From: a virus
Direction: 5' to 3' (one strand)
Length of the DNA stretch: 45,645 nucleotides
IMG/VR virus record: IMGVR_UViG_3300043536_000027
Location: 1 to 45,645 of that record
The position numbers and the translations under genes were made by a program. Below the pieces are notes generated by a model. It did no database searches. It saw only the letters and a program-made list of their open reading frames with translations, and had not been told where the DNA came from. Of the stretch, positions 34,040-41,546 are shown piece after piece; position 1 is the stretch's first letter, and each line of letters begins with the position of its first letter.

Positions 34040-36421
34040 TTACATCCCCTGGGGTGGCTGGGCTGGTTGAGACTGGGTGGCACCCTGTGGAGCCTGCTGG
34101 CCACCCTGTTGAGGCTGTGGAGTAAGGCCCCTGGCCTGCTTCTCTGCTGGGGTCAACTCGTTCGGGCTGTCGATGGGAACCGGAGCGCCCAGAACCTTGG
34201 CCTGCTCGGCCGTGGCGGACGCCGCTGCGAGGTATTGCTGGGACAACATGGTGGACCAGACAGCAAACGCGGCGATGGTCTTCTCGTCCATCTTCCCGGT
34301 GAGTTTGAACATCTGCTCGGCCGCCGGGATAACAATGGGAGGTGGAAGGCCATCCTTCCCTTGTGCCATGCCCGCCTTGAAAATCTCGGCCATGGTATCC
34401 AGAGCCGAAGCATGTGCCCGTTCCTTGTCCTTCTGAGCATTGGCCGGAGCATCGTTCAGCATCTTCTGCTGAAGTTCAAGCTGCATAGCCTCCACATACT
34501 GGTCCACTGTCTTGACAGCCAACTCCTGGTCTAGGCCCATCCCCTCAGAGATGGCCTTCAGGAACTCGATCTCATCAAGCCACTTCGGCAGACCGTACTG
34601 GTGCAGTTCCTTGAACAGTTCTTTGGCCTTGCGCCCAACGATCTCACGCCGCAAAGCGCCCTTGACGCCCTGGACCTTAAGATCAGCTTCGACCATGAAC
34701 TCGGCTCTGTTCTCGTAGTAGGTTTTGATCCAGTGGTAGCAGTCCCGGAGGTGGGGCTTCCACCAATAGCGGTCCACGTTGCCCACCACGTCCTTGATGA
34801 ATTCTTCCAGGGACTCCCAGATGCGTTCCAGCATGTCGTCCGTGCGAACACCAGACCCAAGGGCCTTCCCGTCCGCGTTTTCAGTGAACCCGGTCACCAC
34901 CGGGATCAGAGACTCGAAATACTTGGCGCACTCCAGGAGTTTGTCCAGGTTGGACGGGACGGTGAACAACTCAATCGGCTTGCCGGAGGAACCGACTTTC
35001 TTGTTCACGCCCTTGTCCCGCCAGAGCCACGTCTTGCGTCCACGGATGGTCAGGTCCTTGTTCTCGATGGCTCCAGCATCAATCATCGCCTGGAACCCAG
35101 ACGTGTCCGCCAGAGCATCGTCAATCGAACGACAGATGTTGATCAACATCTCGCACACTTCAAGGCCAGACTCGCCGGCCCCTACCCCGAAGATGCTGCC
35201 AGGGTCTACCCGGAACGGGATGAAGTGAACGTACATCCGCTTGGGCTGGAACTTGCGCTTGGAAACCTTCAGGATGTGCTTCCCGCACCACCAGATTTCC
35301 CAGATTCCATCTACCAGAGCCGCCTTCTGGGCCTTGTCGAGTCCCTTGTAGTCCCGATGCCCGACGACCACGCCTTCGTCATTGGTGATGTCCAGTTCCT
35401 TGATCTGCGCCTGGATGTCTTCGCCCAGGTCTTCCATCGCCTGCGAATTCAGAACTCCGATCCTTCGCCACACGATGTAACGGTTCAACATCGCGTTGCT
35501 GACATTCGTTGGGAAGGGGAAGATTTCCCAGCGCCGAAGGTTTCCAGCCCAGTTCCCGTCCGGCATGTCGATAATCAGGTCGGCCAACTCGGTATTGATG
35601 AAGGTCGGGTCGTCTTGGAGACTGCGAATCTGGTGGGCAGACATGACGTGGTGAATGTGGACGTATTCCAAACCCTGCTGGAAGCGCGTATTGGGGTCCG
35701 GGTAGACACGCTTCGGATCGATGAACTCCCACATGGGCTTTCGTATGTCTTCCTTGTCGATTTCCTCGTCCCCGTCATTCCAGCGAAGCGCCGGCTGGCG
35801 AAGTTGGGTCGGGCCGACAACGACTGAAGATCCCAGAGAGGACAACTGCGTACACATCTCGTCCATGCAGTTTTCCAACTCCATGGCTTCGTGGATGTCC
35901 TCGAATTCTTCCCGGAGGCGAGACACACGCCGTTCTTCTTCCTTCGGATCCATGGCTGTTCTGCGCCTGGGACTCGGTTTGATCTCCCACGGCCGTCCTT
36001 GGAGGGGGCAGACCTGCTTGTAGAGCTTGGCACGGCCGATCTGGACAATGCGAGGAAGGCGGCGGTAGAAGAAGGTGGATTCCTCGTAGCCTTCGCGGGG
36101 CTCATTCACGTCCTTGCCGCGCAGATACTTCTCGATTTTGCACCACGCCCACTCTTTGTCCCTGCGGGCATCATCGGAAAGCTGAATCTCGTTCTCAAAC
36201 TGGCCGATGAGCTTGCTTTCTTCGCTCATGTCGTTCAAGTCTTCGTGAGCAACTTCACCGATTGGCTTATCGTCAGGCGGAACGCTGTTCGGGCCTGACA
36301 TCGGGGGCTGAAGGGACATCATCGGAGAGCCCTGTGGGGCACTCGGCATCCTGGCCGCAGCCATTGACCCTAATCCCTGGCCTCCCGGATATGCCACAGC
36401 CACTCTCCCGGGGCCAATCAT
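34040..36421 (-). CDS. Portal protein (793 aa)
   Basis: The portal is recognised by size and pattern, in P22-like style: FYRRLPRIVQIGRAKLYKQVCP, the VVVGPTQLRQPALRW region, WEFIDPKRVYPDP, and the long central helices RPWEIKPSPRRR ... EEFEDIHEAMELENCMDEMC. Late blocks are RMYVHFIPFRVDPGSIFGVG and the FTENADGKALGSGVRTDDML stem-like region (quoted in parts). The C-terminal 100 residues are Gln/Pro-rich. A dodecameric ring at one capsid vertex is the family role. The start at 36421 lacks a clear ribosome binding site; ATG 36364, after GGGAGGCC, is an alternative (774 aa). Confidence 0.88.
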   Translation of the reverse strand: MIGPGRVAVAYPGGQGLGSMAAARMPSAPQGSPMMSLQPPMSGPNSVPPDDKPIGEVAHEDLNDMSEESKLIGQFENEIQLSDDARRDKEWAWCKIEKYLRGKDVNEPREGYEESTFFYRRLPRIVQIGRAKLYKQVCPLQGRPWEIKPSPRRRTAMDPKEEERRVSRLREEFEDIHEAMELENCMDEMCTQLSSLGSSVVVGPTQLRQPALRWNDGDEEIDKEDIRKPMWEFIDPKRVYPDPNTRFQQGLEYVHIHHVMSAHQIRSLQDDPTFINTELADLIIDMPDGNWAGNLRRWEIFPFPTNVSNAMLNRYIVWRRIGVLNSQAMEDLGEDIQAQIKELDITNDEGVVVGHRDYKGLDKAQKAALVDGIWEIWWCGKHILKVSKRKFQPKRMYVHFIPFRVDPGSIFGVGAGESGLEVCEMLINICRSIDDALADTSGFQAMIDAGAIENKDLTIRGRKTWLWRDKGVNKKVGSSGKPIELFTVPSNLDKLLECAKYFESLIPVVTGFTENADGKALGSGVRTDDMLERIWESLEEFIKDVVGNVDRYWWKPHLRDCYHWIKTYYENRAEFMVEADLKVQGVKGALRREIVGRKAKELFKELHQYGLPKWLDEIEFLKAISEGMGLDQELAVKTVDQYVEAMQLELQQKMLNDAPANAQKDKERAHASALDTMAEIFKAGMAQGKDGLPPPIVIPAAEQMFKLTGKMDEKTIAAFAVWSTMLSQQYLAAASATAEQAKVLGAPVPIDSPNELTPAEKQARGLTPQPQQGGQQAPQGATQSQPAQPPQGM

Positions 36422-36433
36422 AGCAGGATGCCA

Positions 36434-36480
36434 ACTTTTTATCCAGAACAGCTACTTTTTATACATGTGTATACTTTTTA
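36434..36480 (-). promoter_or_regulatory. Triple TAAAAAGT array with 14-bp palindrome upstream of portal
   Basis: On the plus strand ACTTTTTA occurs at 36434, 36454 and 36473, 20 and 19 bases apart (two helical turns). TATACATGTGTATA (36460-36473) is a perfect inverted repeat around TG between copies two and three. The minus-strand TATAAA in this block could act as a -10 element. This looks like an operator or activator array controlling the portal gene or the facing RNA. Confidence 0.5.
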
Positions 36481-36502
36481 GTCATATATTAAAATTTACC
36501 TC

Positions 36503-36530
36503 TTGCCAGCATTGCCCAGGGAGGTATACT
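36503..36530 (+). promoter_or_regulatory. Sigma70-type promoter of small RNA unit
   Basis: TTGCCA (36503-36508), a 16-bp spacer and TATACT (36525-36530) on the plus strand. An initiation point near 36537 is expected. Confidence 0.6.
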
Positions 36531-36536
36531 TCTTCT

Positions 36537-36604
36537 TGAGATGGTCGCCGTGCTAAGCGCCGCAACTATCGGGTCCCCCGGGTGAGAGCGGGGGACCTTT
36601 TTTT
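36537..36604 (+). ncRNA. Putative small RNA, about 68 nt, ending in strong terminator
   Basis: Bounded by the promoter above and a perfect intrinsic terminator (36572-36604). The transcript is too short for a protein and has no ribosome binding site plus ATG of any length. It runs opposite to the virion operon, in the gap between portal and terminase. It shares GCTAAGCG with the leader at about 6036. Function unknown; regulatory or antisense roles are possible. Confidence 0.5.
36572..36604 (+). terminator. Intrinsic terminator of small RNA
   Basis: GGTCCCCC (36572-36579), a 10-nt loop, GGGGGACC (36590-36597), then seven T (36598-36604). Perfect stem, strong on the plus strand only. Confidence 0.9.
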
Positions 36605-36626
36605 GTTGCGTCATCTCTCTGACTGC

Positions 36627-36851
36627 CTAAACTTGGTATTGGAACGCACCCCGACCACTCTCACAGCGGGCAATGCGTAGGGCAATTTGAGCGGCATACC
36701 CCGTCTTAGTATCCCTTCCATAGAACACAATTCCGATTCCGGGGTAAGTCCATCCCGGCGTGTGGCCTTGGAACAACCACCCACACGAATCCCCCGAGTC
36801 ATCATCCCGGCAGAGGGGAAACCGCCAATATGCGGGCAGCGCGACGAGAGG
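36627..36851 (-). pseudogene. Protein-like open frame without a usable start
   Basis: The minus-strand frame reads LPAYWRFPLCRDDDSGDSCG then WLFQGHTPGWTYPGIGIVFY then GRDTKTGYAAQIALRIARCE and ends at TAG 36627. It has protein-like composition over about 74 codons but no ATG, GTG or TTG until well inside. Upstream in the same frame a TAA (36852-36854) separates it from an ATG at 36914. It may be a decayed gene, a frameshifted gene or an assembly error. No family is recognised. Confidence 0.4.
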
Positions 36852-36854
36852 TTA

Positions 36855-37006
36855 CAGGTTGACCGGGCCTCGTTTGAGTCGCGGGGATGAGTCTGGACGA
36901 CGCCGTGGCTCCATGCCAAGCTGATTTCAGATCAAGCCTCCTGGAAATGGGGGCTTGTCTACACTCAACCGTTCACCATCCAAGCTGTTGTTTGACTGTT
37001 CTAGGA
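36855..37006. other. Intergenic stretch after terminase
   Basis: About 150 bases between the TerL stop and the decayed frame. It holds an AAGCC/GGCTT stem and the CTAGTCCTAG inverted repeat near 36997-37006, but no gene that I can support. The minus-strand ATG at 36914 leads to only 20 codons before TAA. Confidence 0.4.
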
Positions 37007-38980
37007 CTAGAACGGCTTCCCAAACTGATCGGTGATCGGAGGACCGCCACCAGCCTTGTAGGGACGCCAAACCTGTTCCTGAACCGGTTCCTCGAAGTCC
37101 TCGGCTGTCATCCAGGGCGGAAAATCATTCAGAATATGGGCATACTGGGTGATGTCCTTCACCCCGTAGCGCAAAGAGGTGATGATGTCGAATTTCCGGC
37201 TTGGAGTTTCCTCCATCGGCCCATCACCCTTCTTATTCCACTCATAATTCGCGTATTGATCGATCAGTTTTTTTAGATTTTTGCTGATAAATAGGCGATT
37301 TGTCTCCATCCGATGCCAGATTGCGCCCATCCCAGTCAAAAACGAGTTGTCCGCCTTGATAAACTTGCGCTTATCCTCATCAATGTTCTCCCAACCAGAA
37401 CCATGGGCCAGAGTCCAGTATTCCTCAAGGATCTTTTCGCCATCTTTCTGGGCCACCTGGTCAGAAGCGGGGTCGATCATGAACGTCATTGACCGTCCCC
37501 AGCGGTCCAACTCGCCGTAGTGGTAGACCGGAGGCCTGCGGTCCTGCTCGTAGTCCACGTAGCAGTAGACAACATCAGCCATCGGGTCCAGAGCGAGCCC
37601 TACGGCCGCCGTTGGGTGGGTCCAGCCAACGTCCATGCCGCCCAGGAACTTCCACCTCTTGCCGATGGAGATGAGCGCGGGGTCGTAGAGGATGTCTTTG
37701 GTAGGGAACGGGAAGATCAAGCCAGAATTGGACGTTGCATGGCCCTGTGTTCTAGCTGCGAGCATTGCCGGATCGTGCGACCAGCGGCGGATATTGCGGG
37801 CCTTCACCTCTTCCGAGATGTGAGTGATGTCGTCGTAGGTCATGTAAACCAGGAACACGTCCGGGCCTTCTTCCTCCATGGACTTCACGAAGGGGGTCCG
37901 CCCATGCTGGGGGCAGTAGGAGCAGTAGATATACCCGTTGGTCGTAGACATGCGGGCCTGGATCTCGTCCAGTATCTCCAGGGGGCATTCCTCATCTATC
38001 CATGCCCTGTCACCAGTCCATGAGGCCAGGGCCCCCGTCTCCATACCATGCGACTTGAAGGCGATAAGAGAAGTCGTGTCGCTCGGGACATGTTTCACCC
38101 GTACCATATCGATTGCCCCGGACACGGATTTGCGTGTGGGCTTGTCGATGATGTATTTCGAGTTGATCAGGGCCTCGTCACCCGGCTTGTCGGTCCATCC
38201 CGGCTTGTCGATGTTGGGGCCGAACAGTTTCTTCTGGGCCGAGTCACGGGTCAGTTCAGTGGTTTCACCAACCACCCAAGCGTTGATCCCACGTGCCGTG
38301 CGCGGTCCCCGATACCACTCCGGATAGATCCCAGTGGCATCCCAAGCTATGTTAACTGCTGCAGCCAAAGACTTTCCTGAGTTGGAAATCACAATATTGT
38401 TGCAAACAAATGCGTGATCAGGATGGGTGATGTTGATGTCCCAAGTGGGCTCATAGCCGATCTTCCCCTCGTAGGTCAACTCGGACAGTTCAGCATGGCC
38501 TTCCTTGTCCACCCAGACCGGGAGTTGGTGCTTCACGGCCCGCATGACGCGGACCATAGCAATGCGACCGGACGGGTATTGGACGGCTACCTTGTGCTTC
38601 TGGCTGCACTCTAACCACCCCTGGGAATGACGGAACCGGTGCAGGATTCGCCCGGGGTTGGTGAAGATCGCCTTGACCTGGGTAGGGACGAAATTCCCCG
38701 TGGCGAAGTCGAACGCCACCACTTCGTCATTCACCTCGATGCAGTCGATCCGCTTCTCATCGCCGCACCACATGAGAACGGCGGCATCCCCCCGTAGGCA
38801 CTGGTTGGCCCCGGAGATCGCCTTGATGTGGCGATTCGAGTTCCAGAACGCCATCTGGGGTTTATTGGGAGGACGCCGGTCCCAGATAGATATAAACGCC
38901 TCTGCCGCCTCCTGTTCAACCAGAGTGCTGAAGTCACTGAGTCCCTGGACTAGGCCGGCAAGGTCATTGTGTTTCGGCAT
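37007..38980 (-). CDS. terL: Terminase large subunit with in-frame intein (657 aa)
   Basis: The packaging motor ATPase and nuclease. The Walker A motif GANQSGKS is formed only after joining residues 57-60 to 201-204; residues 61-200 are an intein. Walker B is GDRAWIDEE (Asp329, Glu330), and the coupling motif region is TTNGYIYCSY. The RNase H-type nuclease is marked by LGGMDVGWTHP (Asp450) and KFDIITSLRYG (Asp598). The spliced length, 517 aa, is normal for podovirus terminases. It follows TerS and two small genes, including an FmdB-type zinc ribbon. Function depends on splicing, since the insertion breaks the P-loop. Confidence 0.93.
   Translation of the reverse strand: MPKHNDLAGLVQGLSDFSTLVEQEAAEAFISIWDRRPPNKPQMAFWNSNRHIKAISGANQCLRGDAAVLMWCGDEKRIDCIEVNDEVVAFDFATGNFVPTQVKAIFTNPGRILHRFRHSQGWLECSQKHKVAVQYPSGRIAMVRVMRAVKHQLPVWVDKEGHAELSELTYEGKIGYEPTWDINITHPDHAFVCNNIVISNSGKSLAAAVNIAWDATGIYPEWYRGPRTARGINAWVVGETTELTRDSAQKKLFGPNIDKPGWTDKPGDEALINSKYIIDKPTRKSVSGAIDMVRVKHVPSDTTSLIAFKSHGMETGALASWTGDRAWIDEECPLEILDEIQARMSTTNGYIYCSYCPQHGRTPFVKSMEEEGPDVFLVYMTYDDITHISEEVKARNIRRWSHDPAMLAARTQGHATSNSGLIFPFPTKDILYDPALISIGKRWKFLGGMDVGWTHPTAAVGLALDPMADVVYCYVDYEQDRRPPVYHYGELDRWGRSMTFMIDPASDQVAQKDGEKILEEYWTLAHGSGWENIDEDKRKFIKADNSFLTGMGAIWHRMETNRLFISKNLKKLIDQYANYEWNKKGDGPMEETPSRKFDIITSLRYGVKDITQYAHILNDFPPWMTAEDFEEPVQEQVWRPYKAGGGPPITDQFGKPF
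38381..38800 (-). other. Mini-intein inside TerL P-loop (140 aa)
   Basis: Starts at Cys61 (CLRGDAAVLMW, block A) and ends at Asn200, followed by Ser201 as the +1 residue. Block B is GWLECSQKHKVAV with His129. The C-terminal blocks are PTWDINITHPDHAF and NNIVISN. There is no room for a homing endonuclease, so this is a minimal splicing domain. The penultimate residue is Ser199 instead of the usual His, a known but uncommon variation that may slow Asn cyclisation. P-loop insertion is a favoured intein site in ATPases. Confidence 0.92.
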
Positions 38981-38982
38981 GG

Positions 38983-39156
38983 CTACTCGTAAAGTTCGTG
39001 GACCGGTTCAATATAGACGGAGCACCCAGGGAATTCCACCCGCTTCATCGTCTCGTCGCAGCACGGACAAGGGATGGGGGTATCCATCTGGGATACGGGC
39101 AGGATCACCTCCGCTTTCTTGGCACAGGTAGGGCACTTAAATGAGTACAGGGGCAT
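38983..39156 (-). CDS. FmdB-type zinc-ribbon protein (57 aa)
   Basis: The ATG at 39156 is preferred over an upstream in-frame start because GGAGAGGTTGAG precedes it. MPLYSFKCPTCAKKAEV ... IPCPCCDETMKRVEF matches the FmdB/CxxC family: four cysteines in two CxxC knuckles bind one zinc. Family members are small regulatory or accessory proteins of unknown precise role. It sits directly before TerL. Confidence 0.75.
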   Translation of the reverse strand: MPLYSFKCPTCAKKAEVILPVSQMDTPIPCPCCDETMKRVEFPGCSVYIEPVHELYE

Positions 39157-39157
39157 C

Positions 39158-39328
39158 TCAACCTCTCCGAACGATCTTGTGCTCAAGCGCAATGAGCTTT
39201 TGGTTGAAGGCGTCACACAACTCGGCGACCACGGCCTTGGTCTGGTCCGTCAGTTTCTCGGCCGGGTCTTCCAGGCCTGCCTCCACATTCTGGATCACGT
39301 GCTCGTATGAGATGGGGGATATGGGCAT
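39158..39328 (-). CDS. Hypothetical protein (56 aa)
   Basis: ATG after GAGGAGTGAACC, within the gap between TerS and the zinc-ribbon gene. Reads MPISPISYEHVIQNVEAGLE, then a helical DQTKAVVAELCDAFNQKLIA and a basic end. Excellent ribosome binding site and tight spacing support it despite its length. Confidence 0.6.
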   Translation of the reverse strand: MPISPISYEHVIQNVEAGLEDPAEKLTDQTKAVVAELCDAFNQKLIALEHKIVRRG

Positions 39329-39331
39329 GGT

Positions 39332-40129
39332 TCACTCCTCAGTGGGGTTGTCCAGTTCTAGGAAGTCATCATACACAGTCTCGGGTCGGACCGTTCCTTC
39401 CATACCCAACGCTTCCATTTCTTCTTCCTCGGGCACCACTTCGGCATCCGCCGTGGCCACCATGTCCTCACTCTCTCCAGGCATGATGACCTTGATCCCC
39501 GTCTTATCAAAGATCATCTGCTTGTAGACGCTCAGGACGCTGATGAACCGGCTCCACATTTCGGCTGGATTCGCGTCGTCGTGGCGGTTGATGTCGATGA
39601 CCTGCTTCTTCCCGTATTTCTTTGGGTTGAAGATTTCTGCTAGACGGACGCGAAGGTCTGATTGCACCTTATGCTTAAAAGTCTGGCTGCCATCCGGGTC
39701 CGGGAGGTCGACAATGTTGAGCGCCTGTTCAGCTAGGATGATAGCCCGCATCTGCTCAGCCACCGCCATCATGTCCGCGAACACCTTGTAGTCGTTCATC
39801 CAGGCCATGTAGGTGCGCGGCTTTGGCATCCCGGGCTGCTGGAGAATGGCAGGGATGGAGTATCCCCGGGCCGTGAGATCCAGGATCGTCTCCATGACCG
39901 ATGCCCGGTCAAGTTTCCGTCCACAGATAGTCCAGTGGTCCTGATGTTCGGTGCGCTGCAATGCTTCCAGGGTGATGTCTGCCCGGATGTCTCCGACCCC
40001 AAGGCTTGGGTTCTCTGAGAAGAACGTCTGCATCGCGTCCACAAGCGTCAAAGGCATACGGCTGGCGTTCACCCGGGCCTCCTCAATGAGAGGATCAACC
40101 GGAACGTCTGAGTCGCGCCGCTTACCCAC
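39332..40129 (-). CDS. terS: Terminase small subunit-like protein (265 aa)
   Basis: I chose GTG 40129 (AGAGGGGTAAAC upstream, overlapping the previous stop) over a longer upstream reading. The core GYSIPAILQQPGMPKPRTYMAWMNDYKVF (quoted in two runs: ILQQPGMPKPRTYMAWM) is the helix-turn-helix of small terminases. It is followed by AILAEQALNIVDLPD and SDLRVRLAEIFNPKKYGKKQV, a typical pattern before oligomerisation. The acidic C-terminus is longer than in the usual 150-170 aa proteins. It binds the packaging start site and stimulates TerL. Confidence 0.8.
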   Translation of the reverse strand: MGKRRDSDVPVDPLIEEARVNASRMPLTLVDAMQTFFSENPSLGVGDIRADITLEALQRTEHQDHWTICGRKLDRASVMETILDLTARGYSIPAILQQPGMPKPRTYMAWMNDYKVFADMMAVAEQMRAIILAEQALNIVDLPDPDGSQTFKHKVQSDLRVRLAEIFNPKKYGKKQVIDINRHDDANPAEMWSRFISVLSVYKQMIFDKTGIKVIMPGESEDMVATADAEVVPEEEEMEALGMEGTVRPETVYDDFLELDNPTEE

Positions 40130-40421
40130 GTTTACCCCTCTTGAACGTGACCCACTCGGGAGACAACTCAACCGTGGTTCGGTTGTAGCTTCCACCGATC
40201 CGTTCCACGACCTTGAGCATCCCCAGTTTGTGCATCTCCCACAGGCCCCTCTGGACAAGAGACTTACATACGCCGGACTTGGCGATGAGTTCCTCGTTGA
40301 CGAACGTGACCGTGGGGTTGTAGTCGATCATGGCCGCCAGGGCCAGGAAGATCCGCACGTCATACTGGGGAAGGTCCGGCAGGGCCGACCCCCAACGTGC
40401 AGCATCGAGAATGATCTTCAT
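40122..40421 (-). CDS. Winged helix-turn-helix protein (99 aa)
   Basis: VRIFLALAAMIDYNPTVTFVNEELIAKSGV, then SLVQRGLWEMHKLGMLKVVERI (quoted in parts), follows the HTH-plus-wing pattern. It resembles in layout the RepL-like protein at 42715. It is likely a DNA-binding regulator or replication accessory factor. It overlaps both neighbours by a few bases (ATGA with the 75-aa gene). Confidence 0.65.
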   Translation of the reverse strand: MKIILDAARWGSALPDLPQYDVRIFLALAAMIDYNPTVTFVNEELIAKSGVCKSLVQRGLWEMHKLGMLKVVERIGGSYNRTTVELSPEWVTFKRGKRG

Positions 40422-40648
40422 CAGATATGCCCCGCCAAGAATTCATCATCGTCCACCACGGGACGCGACTGTTTACGAGACAGCCGACTGATCTCAGAAC
40501 TGAGCCGGTCCACCTCAGCCTCCAGACTGGTGATGGTCGCCTCGGAGCGCAGGAACGTGTCATACCGCGTTCTACTAATAGAAACCATTTCTACTTGCGG
40601 GGGCCCATCGAACAGAGGGGCGGTCCCAGGGGCGCGGGGAATGGGCAT
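40421..40648 (-). CDS. Small coiled-coil protein (75 aa)
   Basis: ATG after AAGGAGAACGAC. Residues about 30-60 (SEATITSLEAEVDRLSSEIS) form a predicted coiled coil; the rest is Pro-rich or acidic. The QVEMVSISRTRYDTFL start resembles RIEIDHDTYVALVKE in the next gene upstream, suggesting related modules. Function unknown. Confidence 0.6.
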   Translation of the reverse strand: MPIPRAPGTAPLFDGPPQVEMVSISRTRYDTFLRSEATITSLEAEVDRLSSEISRLSRKQSRPVVDDDEFLAGHI

Positions 40649-40696
40649 GTCGTTCTCCTTTGTAACCAGAATATACCTTAGGTTGGTTTGTGCCAG

Positions 40697-41176
40697 TCAT
40701 TCGGCGGTGTAGTTCCCTAGCATGTTCAACGTCTGCCTGGCACAAGACTTCATGTGCTCCACATCACCGCGACCAGACGCATCGTATTCCGCGATTTCCT
40801 CCAGGGTTTTCCGGATAGCTAGGGCCGCAGCTACCTCACCGAAGGATTCCCCGAAGTCATCAGCGCCATTCCCAGCAAGGGCATCCAGCACCCAGTCCAG
40901 GATGGCCGCCCTTAACAATAGGTCCTTGGTCCGTCTTGATGCGTCAACCAGTCTTTCTTTGAGTGCATCCGTCTCCTTAATCTCAGCATCTCGTTCCGCC
41001 ATCGCCTGGATCCACGCTGGGCGGTAGGACTCCGCCTTTAGTTCCGCTATCCGAGCGAGAAGATCCGTGTAACTCGGCTCACCCACATGTTCTAGGTAGA
41101 AGTCACTGAGTTTGTCACGCTCCTTAACCAGAGCCACATAGGTGTCGTGGTCTATCTCAATCCTGTCACCGCTCAT
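40697..41176 (-). CDS. Hypothetical helical protein (159 aa)
   Basis: ATG after GAGGTGAACC. Mostly charged helices (DYVALVKERDKLSDFYLEHV-like N-terminus, then RIAELKAESYRPAWIQAMAE), with a Leu/Ala-rich C-terminal helix (LLLRAAILDWVLDALAGNGA). No known domain. Lies just downstream of the tRNA-like element. Confidence 0.65.
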   Translation of the reverse strand: MSGDRIEIDHDTYVALVKERDKLSDFYLEHVGEPSYTDLLARIAELKAESYRPAWIQAMAERDAEIKETDALKERLVDASRRTKDLLLRAAILDWVLDALAGNGADDFGESFGEVAAALAIRKTLEEIAEYDASGRGDVEHMKSCARQTLNMLGNYTAE

Positions 41177-41272
41177 GGTTCACCTCAAAAGTGATGGGTG
41201 GTGGGCTGGCGGTTATTGCATCCCGTGTTCCCCACTGTCACACTCCAGCCCAACAAAGGGCACCCATGTATT

Positions 41273-41391
41273 TGGTCCGGCTGGGAGGACTCGAACCTCC
41301 AGGGTGAGCCTACCTCGAAATAGGCGTGACGGTTGCGAACCGTGTCTCACCACCAGTTGCCTGTTGCATCTACCAATTCTGCGACAGCCGG
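41273..41391 (-). tRNA. tRNA-Leu-like element with oversized middle, encoded CCA
   Basis: The acceptor stem is CCGGCTG (41385-41391) with CAGCCGG (41277-41283), then discriminator A and encoded CCA. The D arm GCAGAATTGGTAGATGC is Leu-like and the T arm GGAGG-TTCGAGT-CCTCC is perfect. The element is about 119 nt, some 30 longer than a Leu tRNA. After the D arm there is only a short CAACAG-GCAA-CTGGTG hairpin in place of a 5+7 anticodon arm. Then GGTGA/TCACC encloses two hairpins (ACGGTTCGCAACCGT and GCCTA/TAGGC). A TTCGCAA loop would give anticodon CGC, which does not fit Leu. It may be a tRNA-like structure, a tRNA with an insertion, or a decayed gene. Confidence 0.6.
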
Positions 41392-41546
41392 GTTTGTTTC
41401 CGCCCCACCATTAGCCCACCTCAATGGGCCACCCTTTAGGAACCGGGTTTCAGCACAACTCTTAGAACTCGGATCGTCGTCAACGTCATGGGTTCCGATT
41501 GTCCCGGGTATGGTGCCGGCAAAGGCCGGTCGGGAAGGCAGGTTCA
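41392..41546. other. Gap upstream of tRNA-like element
   Basis: About 155 bases with no supported gene. A GCCGGC/GCCGG hairpin lies near 41515-41530. An open minus frame runs from here into the tRNA-like element and is rejected because its last part is the translated tRNA sequence. Confidence 0.4.

Noticed and set aside
34601-35827. 408-aa plus-strand frame
   Set aside because: Shadow of the portal gene.
36611-36919. 102-aa minus and 67-aa plus frames in the portal-terminase gap
   Set aside because: Composition is Arg/Ser/Gly-rich and less protein-like than the third frame described as a start-less remnant.
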